Source of the DNA: Flavimaribacter sp039888615
Lineage (GTDB): Bacteria > Pseudomonadota > Alphaproteobacteria > Rhizobiales > Rhizobiaceae
NCBI GenBank assembly: GCA_039888615.1
Contig: JBDQQS010000006.1
Length of the DNA: 64,000 nucleotides
Reading direction: 5' to 3' (one strand)
Below, piece by piece: positions 42,291 through 51,674 of the stretch. A program made the translations under genes and the position numbers. Below the pieces are notes generated by a model, which made no database searches, was not told where the DNA came from, and saw nothing but the letters and a program-made list of their open reading frames with translations. The stretch's first letter is position 1. The number at the start of each line of letters is the position of its first letter.

Positions 42291-43262
42291 TCAACCTTCG
42301 AGCACCGAGATCTTTCCAGACTTGATATCTTCCATGATGGCGTTGAGTTTGTCCATCATGCCAGGCGCCGGATCACAGACGGCGATGCCGGAGGCTTCAG
42401 GGCCCATGGCGAGACCGAAGGGCTTGTAACCGGCTTCCCAGGTTCCCTTGACCGCTTCGTCGATGGCGTATTCAACCTGGAAGCCGACGCCGGTGATCGA
42501 ATAGGCGAGATAAAGCGGATCGGAGCCGCAATAGTCGGTGTAGGAACCGATGATATGCGTGCCTTTTTCGGTCGCTGCCTGTTCCATGCCGCGCAGGCCG
42601 AGGTTCAGGATGTGATAGTGGATATCGGCGCCCTGGGCGATGGCCGCGAGCGTTGCTTCCTTGGACTTTGCGACGTCGTCGAAGTCACCGGTGTAGTTTT
42701 CGAAATATTTGATGTCGGGATTGATGTAGCGCGCGCCATTGCCGAACTCCTTGCCGGCGTTGACGATCGACGGAATTTCCATGCCGCCGACATAGGATAC
42801 GGCGCCGTTTTCGGAGAGCATGGCGGCTGCCGCTCCGGCGACAAAGGCGATTTCCGCCTGCTTGACGTCATAACCGGCGACATTCGGAACTTCCACGCCG
42901 GCGTTGCCCCCGACGATGGAGAACTTCACATCCGGGAAGCGCGGGGCGATCTTGACCAGGGCGGCCTGGGTCTGTCCGCCAACGCCGATAACGAGATCGT
43001 TTCCGGATGCAAGCTGCGTGATGGCCTGCTCCATATCGGCGTAGTTGATGTTTTCGATCATCTGGACTTCGATCTTGTCGCCATATTCTTCCTGCGCGGC
43101 GACGAGACCATTGTATCCGGATTCCATCCAGCCCTTGTCCGATTTGGAGCCCGGGATGAGAATTCCGACCTTGAGCGGGTCGGCGGCGAACGCAGCGGCG
43201 CAGCTGCCGACCATCAGTGCCGCGGCTGCGAAGCTTGCTATGATTGAGCGTCGGGTGAACAT
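42291..43262 (-). CDS. BMP-family periplasmic binding protein
   Basis: 323 residues of the BmpA/Med family, which bind nucleosides, purines or similar compounds. A signal peptide covers about residues 1-24 (SIIASFAAAALMVGSCAAAFA). PLKVGILIPGSKSDKGWMESGYNG and the C-terminal GKISVLEG are family-like. I chose the ATG at 43262, preceded by AGGGAC; the longer frame adds a non-hydrophobic stretch that would spoil the signal peptide. It is the first gene of the importer operon and diverges from the hydrolase gene at 43556. Confidence 0.92.
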   Translation of the reverse strand: MFTRRSIIASFAAAALMVGSCAAAFAADPLKVGILIPGSKSDKGWMESGYNGLVAAQEEYGDKIEVQMIENINYADMEQAITQLASGNDLVIGVGGQTQAALVKIAPRFPDVKFSIVGGNAGVEVPNVAGYDVKQAEIAFVAGAAAAMLSENGAVSYVGGMEIPSIVNAGKEFGNGARYINPDIKYFENYTGDFDDVAKSKEATLAAIAQGADIHYHILNLGLRGMEQAATEKGTHIIGSYTDYCGSDPLYLAYSITGVGFQVEYAIDEAVKGTWEAGYKPFGLAMGPEASGIAVCDPAPGMMDKLNAIMEDIKSGKISVLEG

Positions 43263-43395
43263 TTGTGTCCCTTTCTCTTGGAGTCGTTCGAGGCGTTCTG
43301 CGAACCTCGATCCTCGCCGATGCAATCCATGTGCCATACCGGGAAACCGTTGCATTGTAAGGGAACTGTTTGGTCATGAGTCTTGCTTAAGTAAG

Positions 43396-43409
43396 TAAAT
43401 GATTATTTA
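43396..43409. promoter_or_regulatory. AT-rich inverted repeat between importer and hydrolase operons
   Basis: TAAAT (43396-43400) and ATTTA (43405-43409) are inverted around GATT, within a wider pair CTTG (43382-43385) and CAAG (43415-43418). The block lies in the 293-bp divergent promoter region, which otherwise shows nothing recognisable. It is a plausible operator for the TetR protein encoded at 45536. Confidence 0.4.
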
Positions 43410-43555
43410 TTGTTCAAGTATGGGACGCATCTGCCGTCCAAATGGGCAGCTTCGCGGGTGGCGCTATTGGAGAACGCCGGAAACCCAGCGATTGCAGCGC
43501 TGGCACGCTGCTTGCTTTGTTTCAGGCAATCATGGGAATGCGAAAGGCGAACGGT

Positions 43556-44347
43556 ATGGGCAAGCATTCGGGGCAGACGGTCAAAAACAATCCGCTGGGC
43601 GTCGGACGCAATACGCGCTGGACTGCCACGGAGGCGAATGTCGACATGACGCTACCGGTGGTGGAGCCGGTCATCGCTACGATCGACGCCAATCCGCAGA
43701 CGGTGACTGTGGACCTGGCGCGCACCGCGATCATCATCATAGACATGCAGAACGATTTCTGTGCGAAAGATGGTCTCGTTGAACAGGCCGGCGGGGACTA
43801 CGAGTCCGATCGCGCGCCGATTGAGCCACTCCAGGCGTTGTTGCCCAAATTGCGCGACAATGACGTCCCGGTGATTTGGGTCAACTGGGGCAACCGGCCT
43901 GACCTGCTCAACATGCCGCCAAACCAGATCCATCTCTACAAAAACAGTGGGGAAGGCATTGGTCTTGGTGATCCCCTGCCGTCGAACGGCGCGCCCGTCC
44001 TGCAGAAAGATTCCTGGGCGGCCGCCGTCGTCGATGAACTGAAGCCGCTCGATAGCGATATCATGGTCGACAAATACAGAATCAGCGGGTTCTGGGATAC
44101 GCCGCTCGATTCGATCCTGAAAAACCTCGGCGTACGAAGCATACTATTCGCCGGCGTGAATACGGACCAGTGCGTGCTGCATTCGCTGACGGATGCGAAT
44201 TTCCTCGGCTATGGCTGCATCATGGTCGAGGATTGCTGTGCGACCTCCTCGCCGGACTTCTGCACCGAAGCGACGGTTTGGAACGTGAAGAAGTGTTTCG
44301 GTTTCGTCTGCTCTTCCGGCGACGTGATCGCGGCGCTGCCCAAGTGA
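43556..44347 (+). CDS. Isochorismatase-fold amidohydrolase, biuret-hydrolase-like
   Basis: 263 residues. The catalytic triad of cysteine hydrolases is visible: Asp in IIIIDMQNDFC, Lys in VDKYRISGFWDT and Cys in GVNTDQCVLHSL. The patterns DFCAKDGLV, APIEPLQALL and MVEDCCATSSPDFC recall biuret hydrolase and ureidoacrylate or carbamoylsarcosine amidases more than isochorismatase. Together with the amidase encoded next it suggests nitrogen release from a ureide or pyrimidine-type compound. Starts at 43532 and 43538 are also possible; I chose 43556 after AAAGGCG. Confidence 0.82.
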   Translation: MGKHSGQTVKNNPLGVGRNTRWTATEANVDMTLPVVEPVIATIDANPQTVTVDLARTAIIIIDMQNDFCAKDGLVEQAGGDYESDRAPIEPLQALLPKLRDNDVPVIWVNWGNRPDLLNMPPNQIHLYKNSGEGIGLGDPLPSNGAPVLQKDSWAAAVVDELKPLDSDIMVDKYRISGFWDTPLDSILKNLGVRSILFAGVNTDQCVLHSLTDANFLGYGCIMVEDCCATSSPDFCTEATVWNVKKCFGFVCSSGDVIAALPK

Positions 44348-45543
44348 CGATCAGGCAGGCAGTTATGCATCCGAGCGCCTGCAGCGCTTTCGTACCGGGA
44401 GAGCGGTTCAATATCGCCGCGGCCAGTGCTGGCGTGCTTGCCGGCAAGACGTTTGGCGTCAAGGATCTGATCGACGTGGAAGGCCATCGCACCGGCGCCG
44501 GCAATCCGGTCTGGCGGGCCGCCGCGTCGCACGCAGTGAAGCACGCCGACGCCGTGCAACTGTTGCTTGCGGCGGGCGCGCGATGCATCGGCAAGACCGT
44601 GACCGACGAACTGGCCTTCAGTCTCGAGGGCGCCAACGCCCACTACGGAACACCTGCAAATCCTCGTAATCCGGACTGGTTGCCAGGTGGGTCTTCGAGC
44701 GGATCGGCCGTAGCGGTTGCGAGGGGACAGTGCGACTTTTCCCTTGGTACGGATACGGGCGGTTCGGTCCGAGTGCCGGCAGCTTTTTGCGGCGTTTTCG
44801 GGTTCAGGCCAAGCCATGGGGCGGTGTCAACCGGGGGCGTGCTGCCGTTTGCGCCCAGCTACGACACGGTGGGCTGGTTTGCGCGCGACGCGCGTCTCCT
44901 CCGCGAAATCGGAGAGGCGCTGCTGCCGGCGGCGACCGCGCCGCCCGTGCGTCGCGTCAGACTTGTGGAAGACGCGCTGGACCATGTCGAGAACGCCGTC
45001 GCCGATGATATGGTCGCCGCCGGCGGCGCGATTGCGACGGACGATCCCGTAAAGGCTTTCAACGAGTTTTCGCTTGCCGAGTTGAGCACAGCTTACCAGA
45101 CCGTGCAGGGCTACGAGATCAACCGCAGCCTGGGGGCGAGGATTATGGATATCCGTCCGGATTTTGGGGCGTCCATCAAGGCGCGATTTGAGGGCGTCGG
45201 GCGGATTGGTGAAGGAGAGTACGGGGAGGCGCTCAAGGTTCGCCAGGCTTTTGCGCGGCAACTCGTCCGACTGTGCCCTGCCGACACAGCCCTGATTTTA
45301 CCTGTCTCGCCGGTCGCCTGGCTGACACACGACGAAACGGAGGAGACATTGGGAGAATTCTATGGGCGTGCTCTGGGACTGAATGCGGTCGCCGGACATT
45401 CCGGGGCGCCGCAGGTTCAACTCGGCGCGGGATCAGGTGGACGAAGCATCGCCTGTTCACTCCTCGGCGCGCCGGGCGCAGATCGAGCGCTGCTCGATCT
45501 GGTAGAGCGACTTTCCGGACACTTCCGGTCAGACCATGTTTGA
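44344..45543 (+). CDS. Amidase-signature family hydrolase
   Basis: 399 residues of the amidase-signature family. The Ser-cisSer-Lys triad is seen as Lys in FGVKDLIDVEG, the cis-Ser in PGGSSSGSAVAVA and the nucleophile Ser in TGTDTGGSVRVPAAF. Relatives include AtzE-type biuret amidohydrolase components, allophanate hydrolase and the GatA subunit; gatA itself is excluded by length and context. It starts with GTG at 44344 overlapping the previous stop; the ATG at 44365 is an alternative. It probably acts after the hydrolase at 43556. Confidence 0.9.
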   Translation: MTIRQAVMHPSACSAFVPGERFNIAAASAGVLAGKTFGVKDLIDVEGHRTGAGNPVWRAAASHAVKHADAVQLLLAAGARCIGKTVTDELAFSLEGANAHYGTPANPRNPDWLPGGSSSGSAVAVARGQCDFSLGTDTGGSVRVPAAFCGVFGFRPSHGAVSTGGVLPFAPSYDTVGWFARDARLLREIGEALLPAATAPPVRRVRLVEDALDHVENAVADDMVAAGGAIATDDPVKAFNEFSLAELSTAYQTVQGYEINRSLGARIMDIRPDFGASIKARFEGVGRIGEGEYGEALKVRQAFARQLVRLCPADTALILPVSPVAWLTHDETEETLGEFYGRALGLNAVAGHSGAPQVQLGAGSGGRSIACSLLGAPGADRALLDLVERLSGHFRSDHV

Positions 45544-46186
45544 CGAAAACAGGCAAGCGCCCCCGCGCAAGCGCACGCGCAACGCCGCCGACACCCGCGG
45601 CAAACTGCTGACGGCGGCGCGAATCGAGTTCGCGCAGCACGGTTTCGCGGGCGCTCGAACTGAGCGTATCGTCAAGCGGGCCGGCTCCAATCCGCGCATG
45701 ATCTATCACTATTTCGGCGGCAAGTCTGGTCTCTATCTTGCTGTGCTCGAGGACGTGCTTGGTGATCTTCGCAAGGAAGAACTGAAAATCGACGTCGAAC
45801 ATCTGGAGCCGATGGAAGGGTTGCTGCAGCTCTTCGACTTCATGAACCGGCATTTTGCCGCCAATCGACATCTAGTCAGGCTTTTGTCGAACGAGAATAT
45901 TCAGAAAGCGCGCTATCTGAAGAGCTCGAAGCGCGTTTCGGAAATGGCCTCGCCGGTTCTGGACCTGATTCGCGACCTGTTGTTGAAAGGCGAAGAAAGC
46001 GGAACGGTCCAGCCAGGGCTCGATCCGCTCTATGTGTACGTGATGATGGTTGCGCTAAACCAGTTCCACCTGTCGAATGTGTATACCTTGTCGGTCATTT
46101 TCGAACGTGATCTGGATACTCCCGAATGGCGCGCCGGTCAGCACGAGGCGGCCCGAAAGATGGTTCGCGCATTTCTCGCAGCCTGA
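45536..46186 (+). CDS. TetR-family transcriptional regulator
   Basis: 216 residues. The N-terminal HTH is RGKLLTAARIEFAQHGFAGARTERIVKRAGSNPRMIYHYFGGKSGLYLAVLEDVL, a standard TetR pattern. The C-terminal ligand-binding part resembles the RutR/YcdC group, whose best-known member senses pyrimidines. It overlaps the amidase stop by 8 bp. It is the likely local regulator of the hydrolase genes and perhaps of the divergent importer. Confidence 0.92.
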   Translation: MFDENRQAPPRKRTRNAADTRGKLLTAARIEFAQHGFAGARTERIVKRAGSNPRMIYHYFGGKSGLYLAVLEDVLGDLRKEELKIDVEHLEPMEGLLQLFDFMNRHFAANRHLVRLLSNENIQKARYLKSSKRVSEMASPVLDLIRDLLLKGEESGTVQPGLDPLYVYVMMVALNQFHLSNVYTLSVIFERDLDTPEWRAGQHEAARKMVRAFLAA

Positions 46187-46209
46187 CGAAAACAAGAAGG
46201 AATAAGCCG

Positions 46210-47793
46210 TTGAAGCAAAGAGATTTTCAGAAGCCGGGCCGGTCCGTCTGTATTTCCGATACCGCCATGGCGGCCACATCTCATCCGCTGGCTACTCTGG
46301 CCGCGGTCGATATTCTCAGATCGGGCGGCAATTGCGTTGACGCGGCCATCGCGGCTGTCGCGTTGCAATCCGTCATGGAGCCGCAGATGACCGGCATTGG
46401 CGGCGACTGTTTTGCGCTGCTTGCTCTGGATGGCCGGGAACCGATTGCGGTTAACGGGTCCGGACCAGCGCCTGCGGCGCTTAACGCCCATGCCCTCAGA
46501 GAGGCGGGTCTGACGCAGATACCTCCCGACAGCGCCCACGCAGTGACCGTGCCGGGAGCTGTGGACACCTGGTGTTCGCTCATCTCCAAATATGGTCGGC
46601 TCGACATGGAGCGCGTCCTGGCTCCCGCCATCACCGCAGCACGCGACGGCTTCTGTGTGACGCCGCGGGTCGTCTTTGACTGGAATATGTACCGTGCCCG
46701 AATTTCGCACCATGCGCCTTGTCGCGCAGCGTTTCTTCCCAGTGAAAGAGCGCCTCTGGAAGGGGAGCGTTTTCTTCAGCCAGCGCTGGCGGCGACTCTG
46801 CAGCGAATTGCGACGGAAGGTCGGGACGCCTTCTATGAAGGCGGCGTCGCGGAAGAGATGGTGAGCGTTCTGCGACAAGCGGGCGGAGTGCATGCGCCCG
46901 AAGATTTCAAAAACTACTCGAGCTTTGAAACCGCTCCGATCTCGGCGGCTTACAAGGGCTACGAGTTGCTGGAGTGCCCTCCGAACGGCCAGGGGCTTGC
47001 GGCCCTCCTGATCGCTCGCATTCTCGACGGCTTCGCGTTTTCGGAAATGTCGGAAGCCGACCGGATCCATGTGCTCGCTGAGGCCTGCAAGATCGGCTAC
47101 GCGATGCGCGACGCCGTCATATGTGATCCCGGAAGCCATCCAGTCGATGTCGAGGCGATCTTGTGCGACAGCACGATAGCCGGGCTGAGAAAGCAGATCG
47201 ACATGTGTCGGGCGACGCCTGCCAAACCATGGGAAGGGCCTAGTCACAAGGATACGGTTTATCTTTCGGTCGTCGACGCCGACGGTAACACGATATCTCT
47301 CATCAACTCGATTTTCGATACCTTTGGCAGCGGAATTTACGCGCCAGAGTCAGGTGTGCTATTCCAGAACCGCGGTTCGGGTTTCAGCCTGGATGAGGGG
47401 CATCCCAACGAAGTCGAGGGGGGCAAGTTGCCGTTTCACACGATCATTCCCGCCATGCTCATGAAGCATGGCAAACCGGTTCTGTCGTTCGGCGTCATGG
47501 GCGGCCAGTACCAGGCCGCGGGCCAGGCGCATTTCCTGAGCCAGTTGATCGACATCGGGCTTGATCCGCAACTCGCGAACGAGGCTCCGCGGAGTTTCTG
47601 CTTTGGCGGAGCGCTGAAGCTTGAAACGACAATTTCGGAGGATGTCAGGGCCGATCTCGAATCCCGAGGACACAAGACAGTCTGGGCGGACGAGCCGATA
47701 GGCGGCTGCCAGGCGATCTGGATCGACCGCGAGCGCGGTCTGCTCCTCGGGGCATCCGATCACCGCAAGGACGGCATCGCGCTAGGCGTCTGA
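46210..47793 (+). CDS. Gamma-glutamyltransferase family protein
   Basis: 527 residues. The family core is clear: MAATSHPLATLAAVDILRSGGNCVDAAIAA and the EPQMTGIGGDCFALL stretch near the N-terminus, and the autoprocessing site with catalytic Thr in KDTVYLSVVDADGNTIS, followed by GSGIYAPESGVLFQNRG and the GGG-like PVLSFGVMGGQYQ. No signal peptide is visible, so it is probably cytoplasmic, unlike classic Ggt; this subgroup includes enzymes for other gamma-glutamyl or acyl-amine substrates. It starts with TTG at 46210 after AAGAAGGAATAAG. Confidence 0.9.
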   Translation: MKQRDFQKPGRSVCISDTAMAATSHPLATLAAVDILRSGGNCVDAAIAAVALQSVMEPQMTGIGGDCFALLALDGREPIAVNGSGPAPAALNAHALREAGLTQIPPDSAHAVTVPGAVDTWCSLISKYGRLDMERVLAPAITAARDGFCVTPRVVFDWNMYRARISHHAPCRAAFLPSERAPLEGERFLQPALAATLQRIATEGRDAFYEGGVAEEMVSVLRQAGGVHAPEDFKNYSSFETAPISAAYKGYELLECPPNGQGLAALLIARILDGFAFSEMSEADRIHVLAEACKIGYAMRDAVICDPGSHPVDVEAILCDSTIAGLRKQIDMCRATPAKPWEGPSHKDTVYLSVVDADGNTISLINSIFDTFGSGIYAPESGVLFQNRGSGFSLDEGHPNEVEGGKLPFHTIIPAMLMKHGKPVLSFGVMGGQYQAAGQAHFLSQLIDIGLDPQLANEAPRSFCFGGALKLETTISEDVRADLESRGHKTVWADEPIGGCQAIWIDRERGLLLGASDHRKDGIALGV

Positions 47794-47806
47794 ATACGAG
47801 CCGAAC

Positions 47807-48640
47807 ATGGACATTTTAAGCTTACTCACCGCCGAACACCTTGTATTTCTGATTTCGATGATCGGAGCCGGCGTCGTTGGCGGACTCATCGCGGGCCTGC
47901 TGGGCGTCGGCGGCGGCATCGTCATCGTTCCGGTGCTCTATTCCGTGCTGGTCGCCACCCAGCTTCCGGAAGCGATCGCTATCAAGCTTTCGGTGGCGAC
48001 CTCGCTTGCGACCATTATCGTGACCTCGCTTTCCTCGGCCAGCAGTCATTCCAAACGCGGCGCGGTCGATTATGCGCTGCTGCGGTCCTGGGCCGCGCCG
48101 ATTATTGTCGGCGTGGTAATCGGCACGACGATCGCGGGCTATGTCGGCGGCGAAGTGCTGACGCTCGTCTTTGCGGTGGTGGCGCTGGTCGTCGCTGTAA
48201 ACATGCTGTTGCGCGCCAACAATGCGGCGCTGACGAGCGATTTTCCAAACGCCAGCGTCAAATTCGGATCCGGCGTCGGCATTGGTCTTATTTCATCGAT
48301 GATGGGCATTGGCGGGGGAACGCTTGGCGTGCCGATACTCACGGCATTCGGTTTCGACATCAGGCGCGCAGTGGGAACGGCCGCGGCGATCGGCTTCGTG
48401 ATCGCAGTTCCCGCCACGATCGGCTATATTATCGCCGGCTGGGGAGCATCCAACCTGCCGCCTTTTTCCATCGGCTACGTCAACCTCCTCGGCTTCATAG
48501 CCATTGTTCCGCTGACGACCCTGTTTGCGCCGGTTGGAGCGAAGATCGCCCATGCCATTCCACGCCGCGTGCTGAGCTACTGTTTCGCAGGATTTCTTGT
48601 CGTCACGTCGGCGCGCATGTTCTACAGCCTGCTGAGCTGA
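47807..48640 (+). CDS. TauE/SafE-family membrane permease
   Basis: 277 residues with about eight membrane helices and the duplicated TauE/SafE motif: GGLIAGLLGVGGGIVIVPVL in the first half and GLISSMMGIGGGTLGVPIL in the second. Family members export sulfite, sulfoacetate or other organic anions. It lies 13 bp after the gamma-glutamyltransferase gene and is convergent with the IclR gene, touching its stop. Which anion it moves is unknown. Confidence 0.92.
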   Translation: MDILSLLTAEHLVFLISMIGAGVVGGLIAGLLGVGGGIVIVPVLYSVLVATQLPEAIAIKLSVATSLATIIVTSLSSASSHSKRGAVDYALLRSWAAPIIVGVVIGTTIAGYVGGEVLTLVFAVVALVVAVNMLLRANNAALTSDFPNASVKFGSGVGIGLISSMMGIGGGTLGVPILTAFGFDIRRAVGTAAAIGFVIAVPATIGYIIAGWGASNLPPFSIGYVNLLGFIAIVPLTTLFAPVGAKIAHAIPRRVLSYCFAGFLVVTSARMFYSLLS

Positions 48641-49447
48641 TCACGCCAGCGAGGACATCGCTATCGGTTCGCGGTTGACCGAAGTCCACAGGCTCCATGT
48701 TTCCTGGACCTTTTGCGCTGTTTCCCTGATGTCGGGCACGAGGCTTTCCAGCTTGTTTCGATCCAGTCTCGCCGTCGGACCGGCAACGCTGACGGTGCCA
48801 AGCAAGTGGCCTGGCGCATTGTTTTGGTAGACGCCAATGGCAATGGCGCAGACGCCGACCTCCGCCTCCTCGACGATGATCGAATAGCCGAGTTTGCGAA
48901 TGGACTTCAGATCGGCCAGCAGCGACTTGACCGAGGTGACAGCCTTCGGGCCGGCGTAGTTTCGCGATTGCTCGATGTTCCAGTTGGAGACGATGCGCAG
49001 CGCCTCCTCGTCATTCAGGCTTGCGAGCCACATTTTTCCGGAAGCTGTCGTATGCGGAATGATCCTGGTGTCGATGCCGCCGCGATATTGCAGACCGTGG
49101 CTGCTGACGACTGCGCGCAGGACCCAGATGATCTGACCGTCGACGACGGAGGACAGGCGGACATGTTCGCCTGTTAACGCTGCAAGCCGGTCCAGATGCG
49201 GTTGAAGCAGCTCCGTAAAACCTGTTCCGCCGATGTAGTTGGCGCCCATGGATGGCAGCAGCAGGGAGAGATAATAGATTTCCCGAGCGTCCTGATAAAC
49301 GTAACCGCGGTTCTTTATGAAGCTCAGTATCCGGTGTGCGGTCGCCATCGGTATATCCGTCCGCGCGCTGATTTCCGAAAGGCTCAGCCCGCCTGGGTTC
49401 TCGAAAAACAGCTCCAGGATATCGAAGCATCTGTTGATCTGTGACAT
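48641..49447 (-). CDS. IclR-family transcriptional regulator of the 48.6-59 kb island
   Basis: 268 residues: an N-terminal winged HTH (INRCFDILELFFENPGGLSLSEISARTDIPMATAHRILSFIKNRGYV) and a C-terminal effector-binding domain (about 75-255) with GTVSVAGPTARL. IclR proteins usually bind TGGAAAT-type palindromes. Two closely similar palindromes, at 50586 and 58102, lie in the two divergent promoter regions of this island, so it probably controls both. It is encoded directly after the Gfo/Idh gene on the same strand. Confidence 0.94.
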   Translation of the reverse strand: MSQINRCFDILELFFENPGGLSLSEISARTDIPMATAHRILSFIKNRGYVYQDAREIYYLSLLLPSMGANYIGGTGFTELLQPHLDRLAALTGEHVRLSSVVDGQIIWVLRAVVSSHGLQYRGGIDTRIIPHTTASGKMWLASLNDEEALRIVSNWNIEQSRNYAGPKAVTSVKSLLADLKSIRKLGYSIIVEEAEVGVCAIAIGVYQNNAPGHLLGTVSVAGPTARLDRNKLESLVPDIRETAQKVQETWSLWTSVNREPIAMSSLA

Positions 49448-50485
49448 TTAACTTACCCCCGGCGCTGTCATTCCGTTTCGCGCCTCTTGATCGCGGACGC
49501 GGACTGCCGTTCCACCCTGTTCGTTCGATTTGTAGGCGCAATCTATCACATTCATGATCCGTTCCATCCTGTCGAGCCCCGCATGCGGTTTCCTGTCCGA
49601 GCGGACGGCCCGCAATGTGTCTCGCACGAAGGCGGCGTAGAAAATGTCGGTGTTCAGTTCGATGTCGATTTGGCGCGCCGGCGATCCATCCCGCGGCGTT
49701 CTCGTCACACCCTCCAGCCGGGAGCGGTAGTAGGCGTCGTCGGACGCGAGCGCAAAGGTGAAATCTCGGAGTTCGGAAGTTCCGCCGGGGTACGTGTAGC
49801 CGGTTTCGATGGTTGCAATCTGGTCGCTTGTCGTCTCCAGTGTTATTGACGAATAGATTTCCACATCGGCCTTGTCCGGCGCCTGCGTCATCCGGGCTGA
49901 GACCGAACTGATGTCCTGTCCGGTAAGGCGCAGCACGAGATCGACGAAATGAACCCCGAGATTGATGGCGCACCCGCCACCAGCGAGGCAGCGCGCGAGC
50001 ATCCACGGACAATTGGCGTCGAGGTATCGTTCTATCGGTCCGGCGATAAAGCGAAAAGCCATGTGCCGCCATGGCGAGGACGGATTGTCTTGCGTCAGGG
50101 CCGCCGGCAGGTCACTGAAGCCAAAAATGAGAGGAATTGAAACGAAGGCGTTCTGCGCGTCGGCCAGTTGTCTGAGTTCCGACACCTCACTGCCGTTCAT
50201 TCCGCAGGGCTTTTCCAGCGCAACGGGAATGTTGCGATCGATCAACGTTTTCGCAATTTCGTTCATGTCGCAATGGCGACCGAACGCAAAGGCGAAATCC
50301 GGTTGCTCATTCTCCAGCATCGATTCGTAGCGGTTGTAAAACCGGGCGCCAAATCGGTCTGCAATCGCCGGACCCGGGCCGCCTGCAGAATCTGATACGC
50401 CCACCACCTCAATTCCGTCATCACCGAGTGCGTCGAGATAGAGCGGGACATGCCAATGGCTTGCTTCGATTATGACGATTTTCAT
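49448..50485 (-). CDS. Gfo/Idh/MocA-family oxidoreductase
   Basis: 345 residues. The N-terminal Rossmann part starts MKIVIIEASHWHVPLYLDAL; the catalytic Lys motif is the standard EKP (VALEKPCGMNGSE), and the second motif GGGCAINLGVHFVDLVLRL holds the His. I chose the ATG at 50485 since the longer frame adds a non-family N-terminus. It is transcribed with the IclR gene and diverges from the TRAP genes over a shared operator region. It probably oxidises the sugar- or cyclitol-like substrate of the island. Confidence 0.9.
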   Translation of the reverse strand: MKIVIIEASHWHVPLYLDALGDDGIEVVGVSDSAGGPGPAIADRFGARFYNRYESMLENEQPDFAFAFGRHCDMNEIAKTLIDRNIPVALEKPCGMNGSEVSELRQLADAQNAFVSIPLIFGFSDLPAALTQDNPSSPWRHMAFRFIAGPIERYLDANCPWMLARCLAGGGCAINLGVHFVDLVLRLTGQDISSVSARMTQAPDKADVEIYSSITLETTSDQIATIETGYTYPGGTSELRDFTFALASDDAYYRSRLEGVTRTPRDGSPARQIDIELNTDIFYAAFVRDTLRAVRSDRKPHAGLDRMERIMNVIDCAYKSNEQGGTAVRVRDQEARNGMTAPGVS

Positions 50486-50585
50486 TTCAGATTCCGAGTG
50501 TCGCTTGTGGACGAAGTCGATCACGCGACTCCGATGTGCTTGATTATCATAAAGTTTCTAACAAAATAAAATAGGAATTGAAAAT

Positions 50586-50598
50586 GGAATACAATTCC
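50586..50598. promoter_or_regulatory. Inverted repeat GGAAT-N3-ATTCC, probable IclR operator (copy 1)
   Basis: GGAAT (50586-50590) and ATTCC (50594-50598) are inverted around ACA, 45 bp before the TRAP binding-protein start and in the divergent region with the Gfo/Idh gene. The same 5-3-5 core occurs at 58103-58115 in the second divergent region of the island. Both resemble the known E. coli IclR site TGGAAATNATTTCCA. Confidence 0.65.
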
Positions 50599-50642
50599 GA
50601 TATTGAAAAAGGCCTCTTGTAAAGCCTTTGGGAGGTAATGAT

Positions 50643-51674
50643 ATGTTTCGTATTTTCAGACGTGAATTCACCATGCTGGCGGCGGCCGCTTTCGCCGGCG
50701 CCGTAGCGGCAGGCTCCACACTCGCGCCGAGTGAGGCTCTGGCCGATGATCCGGTCGTGCTCAAATACTCGGCGGTCTTTCCTGACGCTGGCGCGCAGGC
50801 AAACGGCGCCAAGCAACTCGGCGTGTTCCTTGAGGAGTACTCCGACGGGAATATCGATTTCCAGTTTTATCCGAGCTCTCAGCTCGGCAACAAGATCCAG
50901 AGCCTCGAGGGACTGCGCAACGGCTCCATCGAGATGACCGAAGCGGCTGCGTCGGACCTCGGCAATTTCAGTGACCTGTGGTCGATTTTTTCGGTACCGT
51001 TCCTGTTCAACAGCGGCGCTGACGCGATCCGAGTGATCACCGATCCGCGCGTTGCCGAACTGCTCAACAAGGACGCCGAAGCCAACGGTTTCAAGATCAT
51101 CGGATGGTGGAATCTCGGCGAACGCAGCATTATCAACTCGAAGCGTCCGGTGAACACGCCGGAGGATCTCGACGGCATCAAGATCCGCGTCATGCAGAGC
51201 CCGATGCTGGCCAAAGCCATTACCGCCATGGGCGCGACCGGCGTCCCGATGGCGTGGAGCGAGGTCTACACGGCAGTTCAGCAGAAGACCATCGACGGTC
51301 TCGAAAACTCACCTCCGGTGATCGCGTCGAACAAGATGTACGAGGTCGCGAAATTCTACTCTCTCACCCAGCAGTTCATCATCCCCGATCCGCAGATGAT
51401 CAGCCTCAAGGTCTTCGACAGCCTTTCGCCTGAACTCCAGGAAGCCATTCTCAAGGCTGGGGAAGCGTCTCAGGAAGACTTCAACGCAAAGTGGGAAGAG
51501 GCCATGGCCTCCGACATGCAGACGCTGAAGGACAACGGCGTTGAAGTCAACGAGGTCGACAAGGCGGCGTTCCGCGAAGCTGTGCAGCCGTTGATTAACG
51601 AATATCTCAGCAACGCCAGTCCAGAAACGCGGGAGCTTTACGAGACCATCGTCAAGGTTCGTGACGAGGGATAA
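50643..51674 (+). CDS. TRAP transporter substrate-binding protein (DctP type)
   Basis: 343 residues with a signal peptide (about 1-36, ending SEALADDP) and the DctP fold: VVLKYSAVFPDAGAQANGAKQLGVFLEEYSDGNIDFQFYPSSQLG, and the conserved carboxylate-binding Arg in GIKIRVMQSP. TRAP binders nearly always take a carboxylate, so the substrate is probably an organic or sugar acid. The ATG at 50643 follows GGGAGG. It starts a four-component operon with the two permeases and two enzymes. Confidence 0.94.
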   Translation: MFRIFRREFTMLAAAAFAGAVAAGSTLAPSEALADDPVVLKYSAVFPDAGAQANGAKQLGVFLEEYSDGNIDFQFYPSSQLGNKIQSLEGLRNGSIEMTEAAASDLGNFSDLWSIFSVPFLFNSGADAIRVITDPRVAELLNKDAEANGFKIIGWWNLGERSIINSKRPVNTPEDLDGIKIRVMQSPMLAKAITAMGATGVPMAWSEVYTAVQQKTIDGLENSPPVIASNKMYEVAKFYSLTQQFIIPDPQMISLKVFDSLSPELQEAILKAGEASQEDFNAKWEEAMASDMQTLKDNGVEVNEVDKAAFREAVQPLINEYLSNASPETRELYETIVKVRDEG

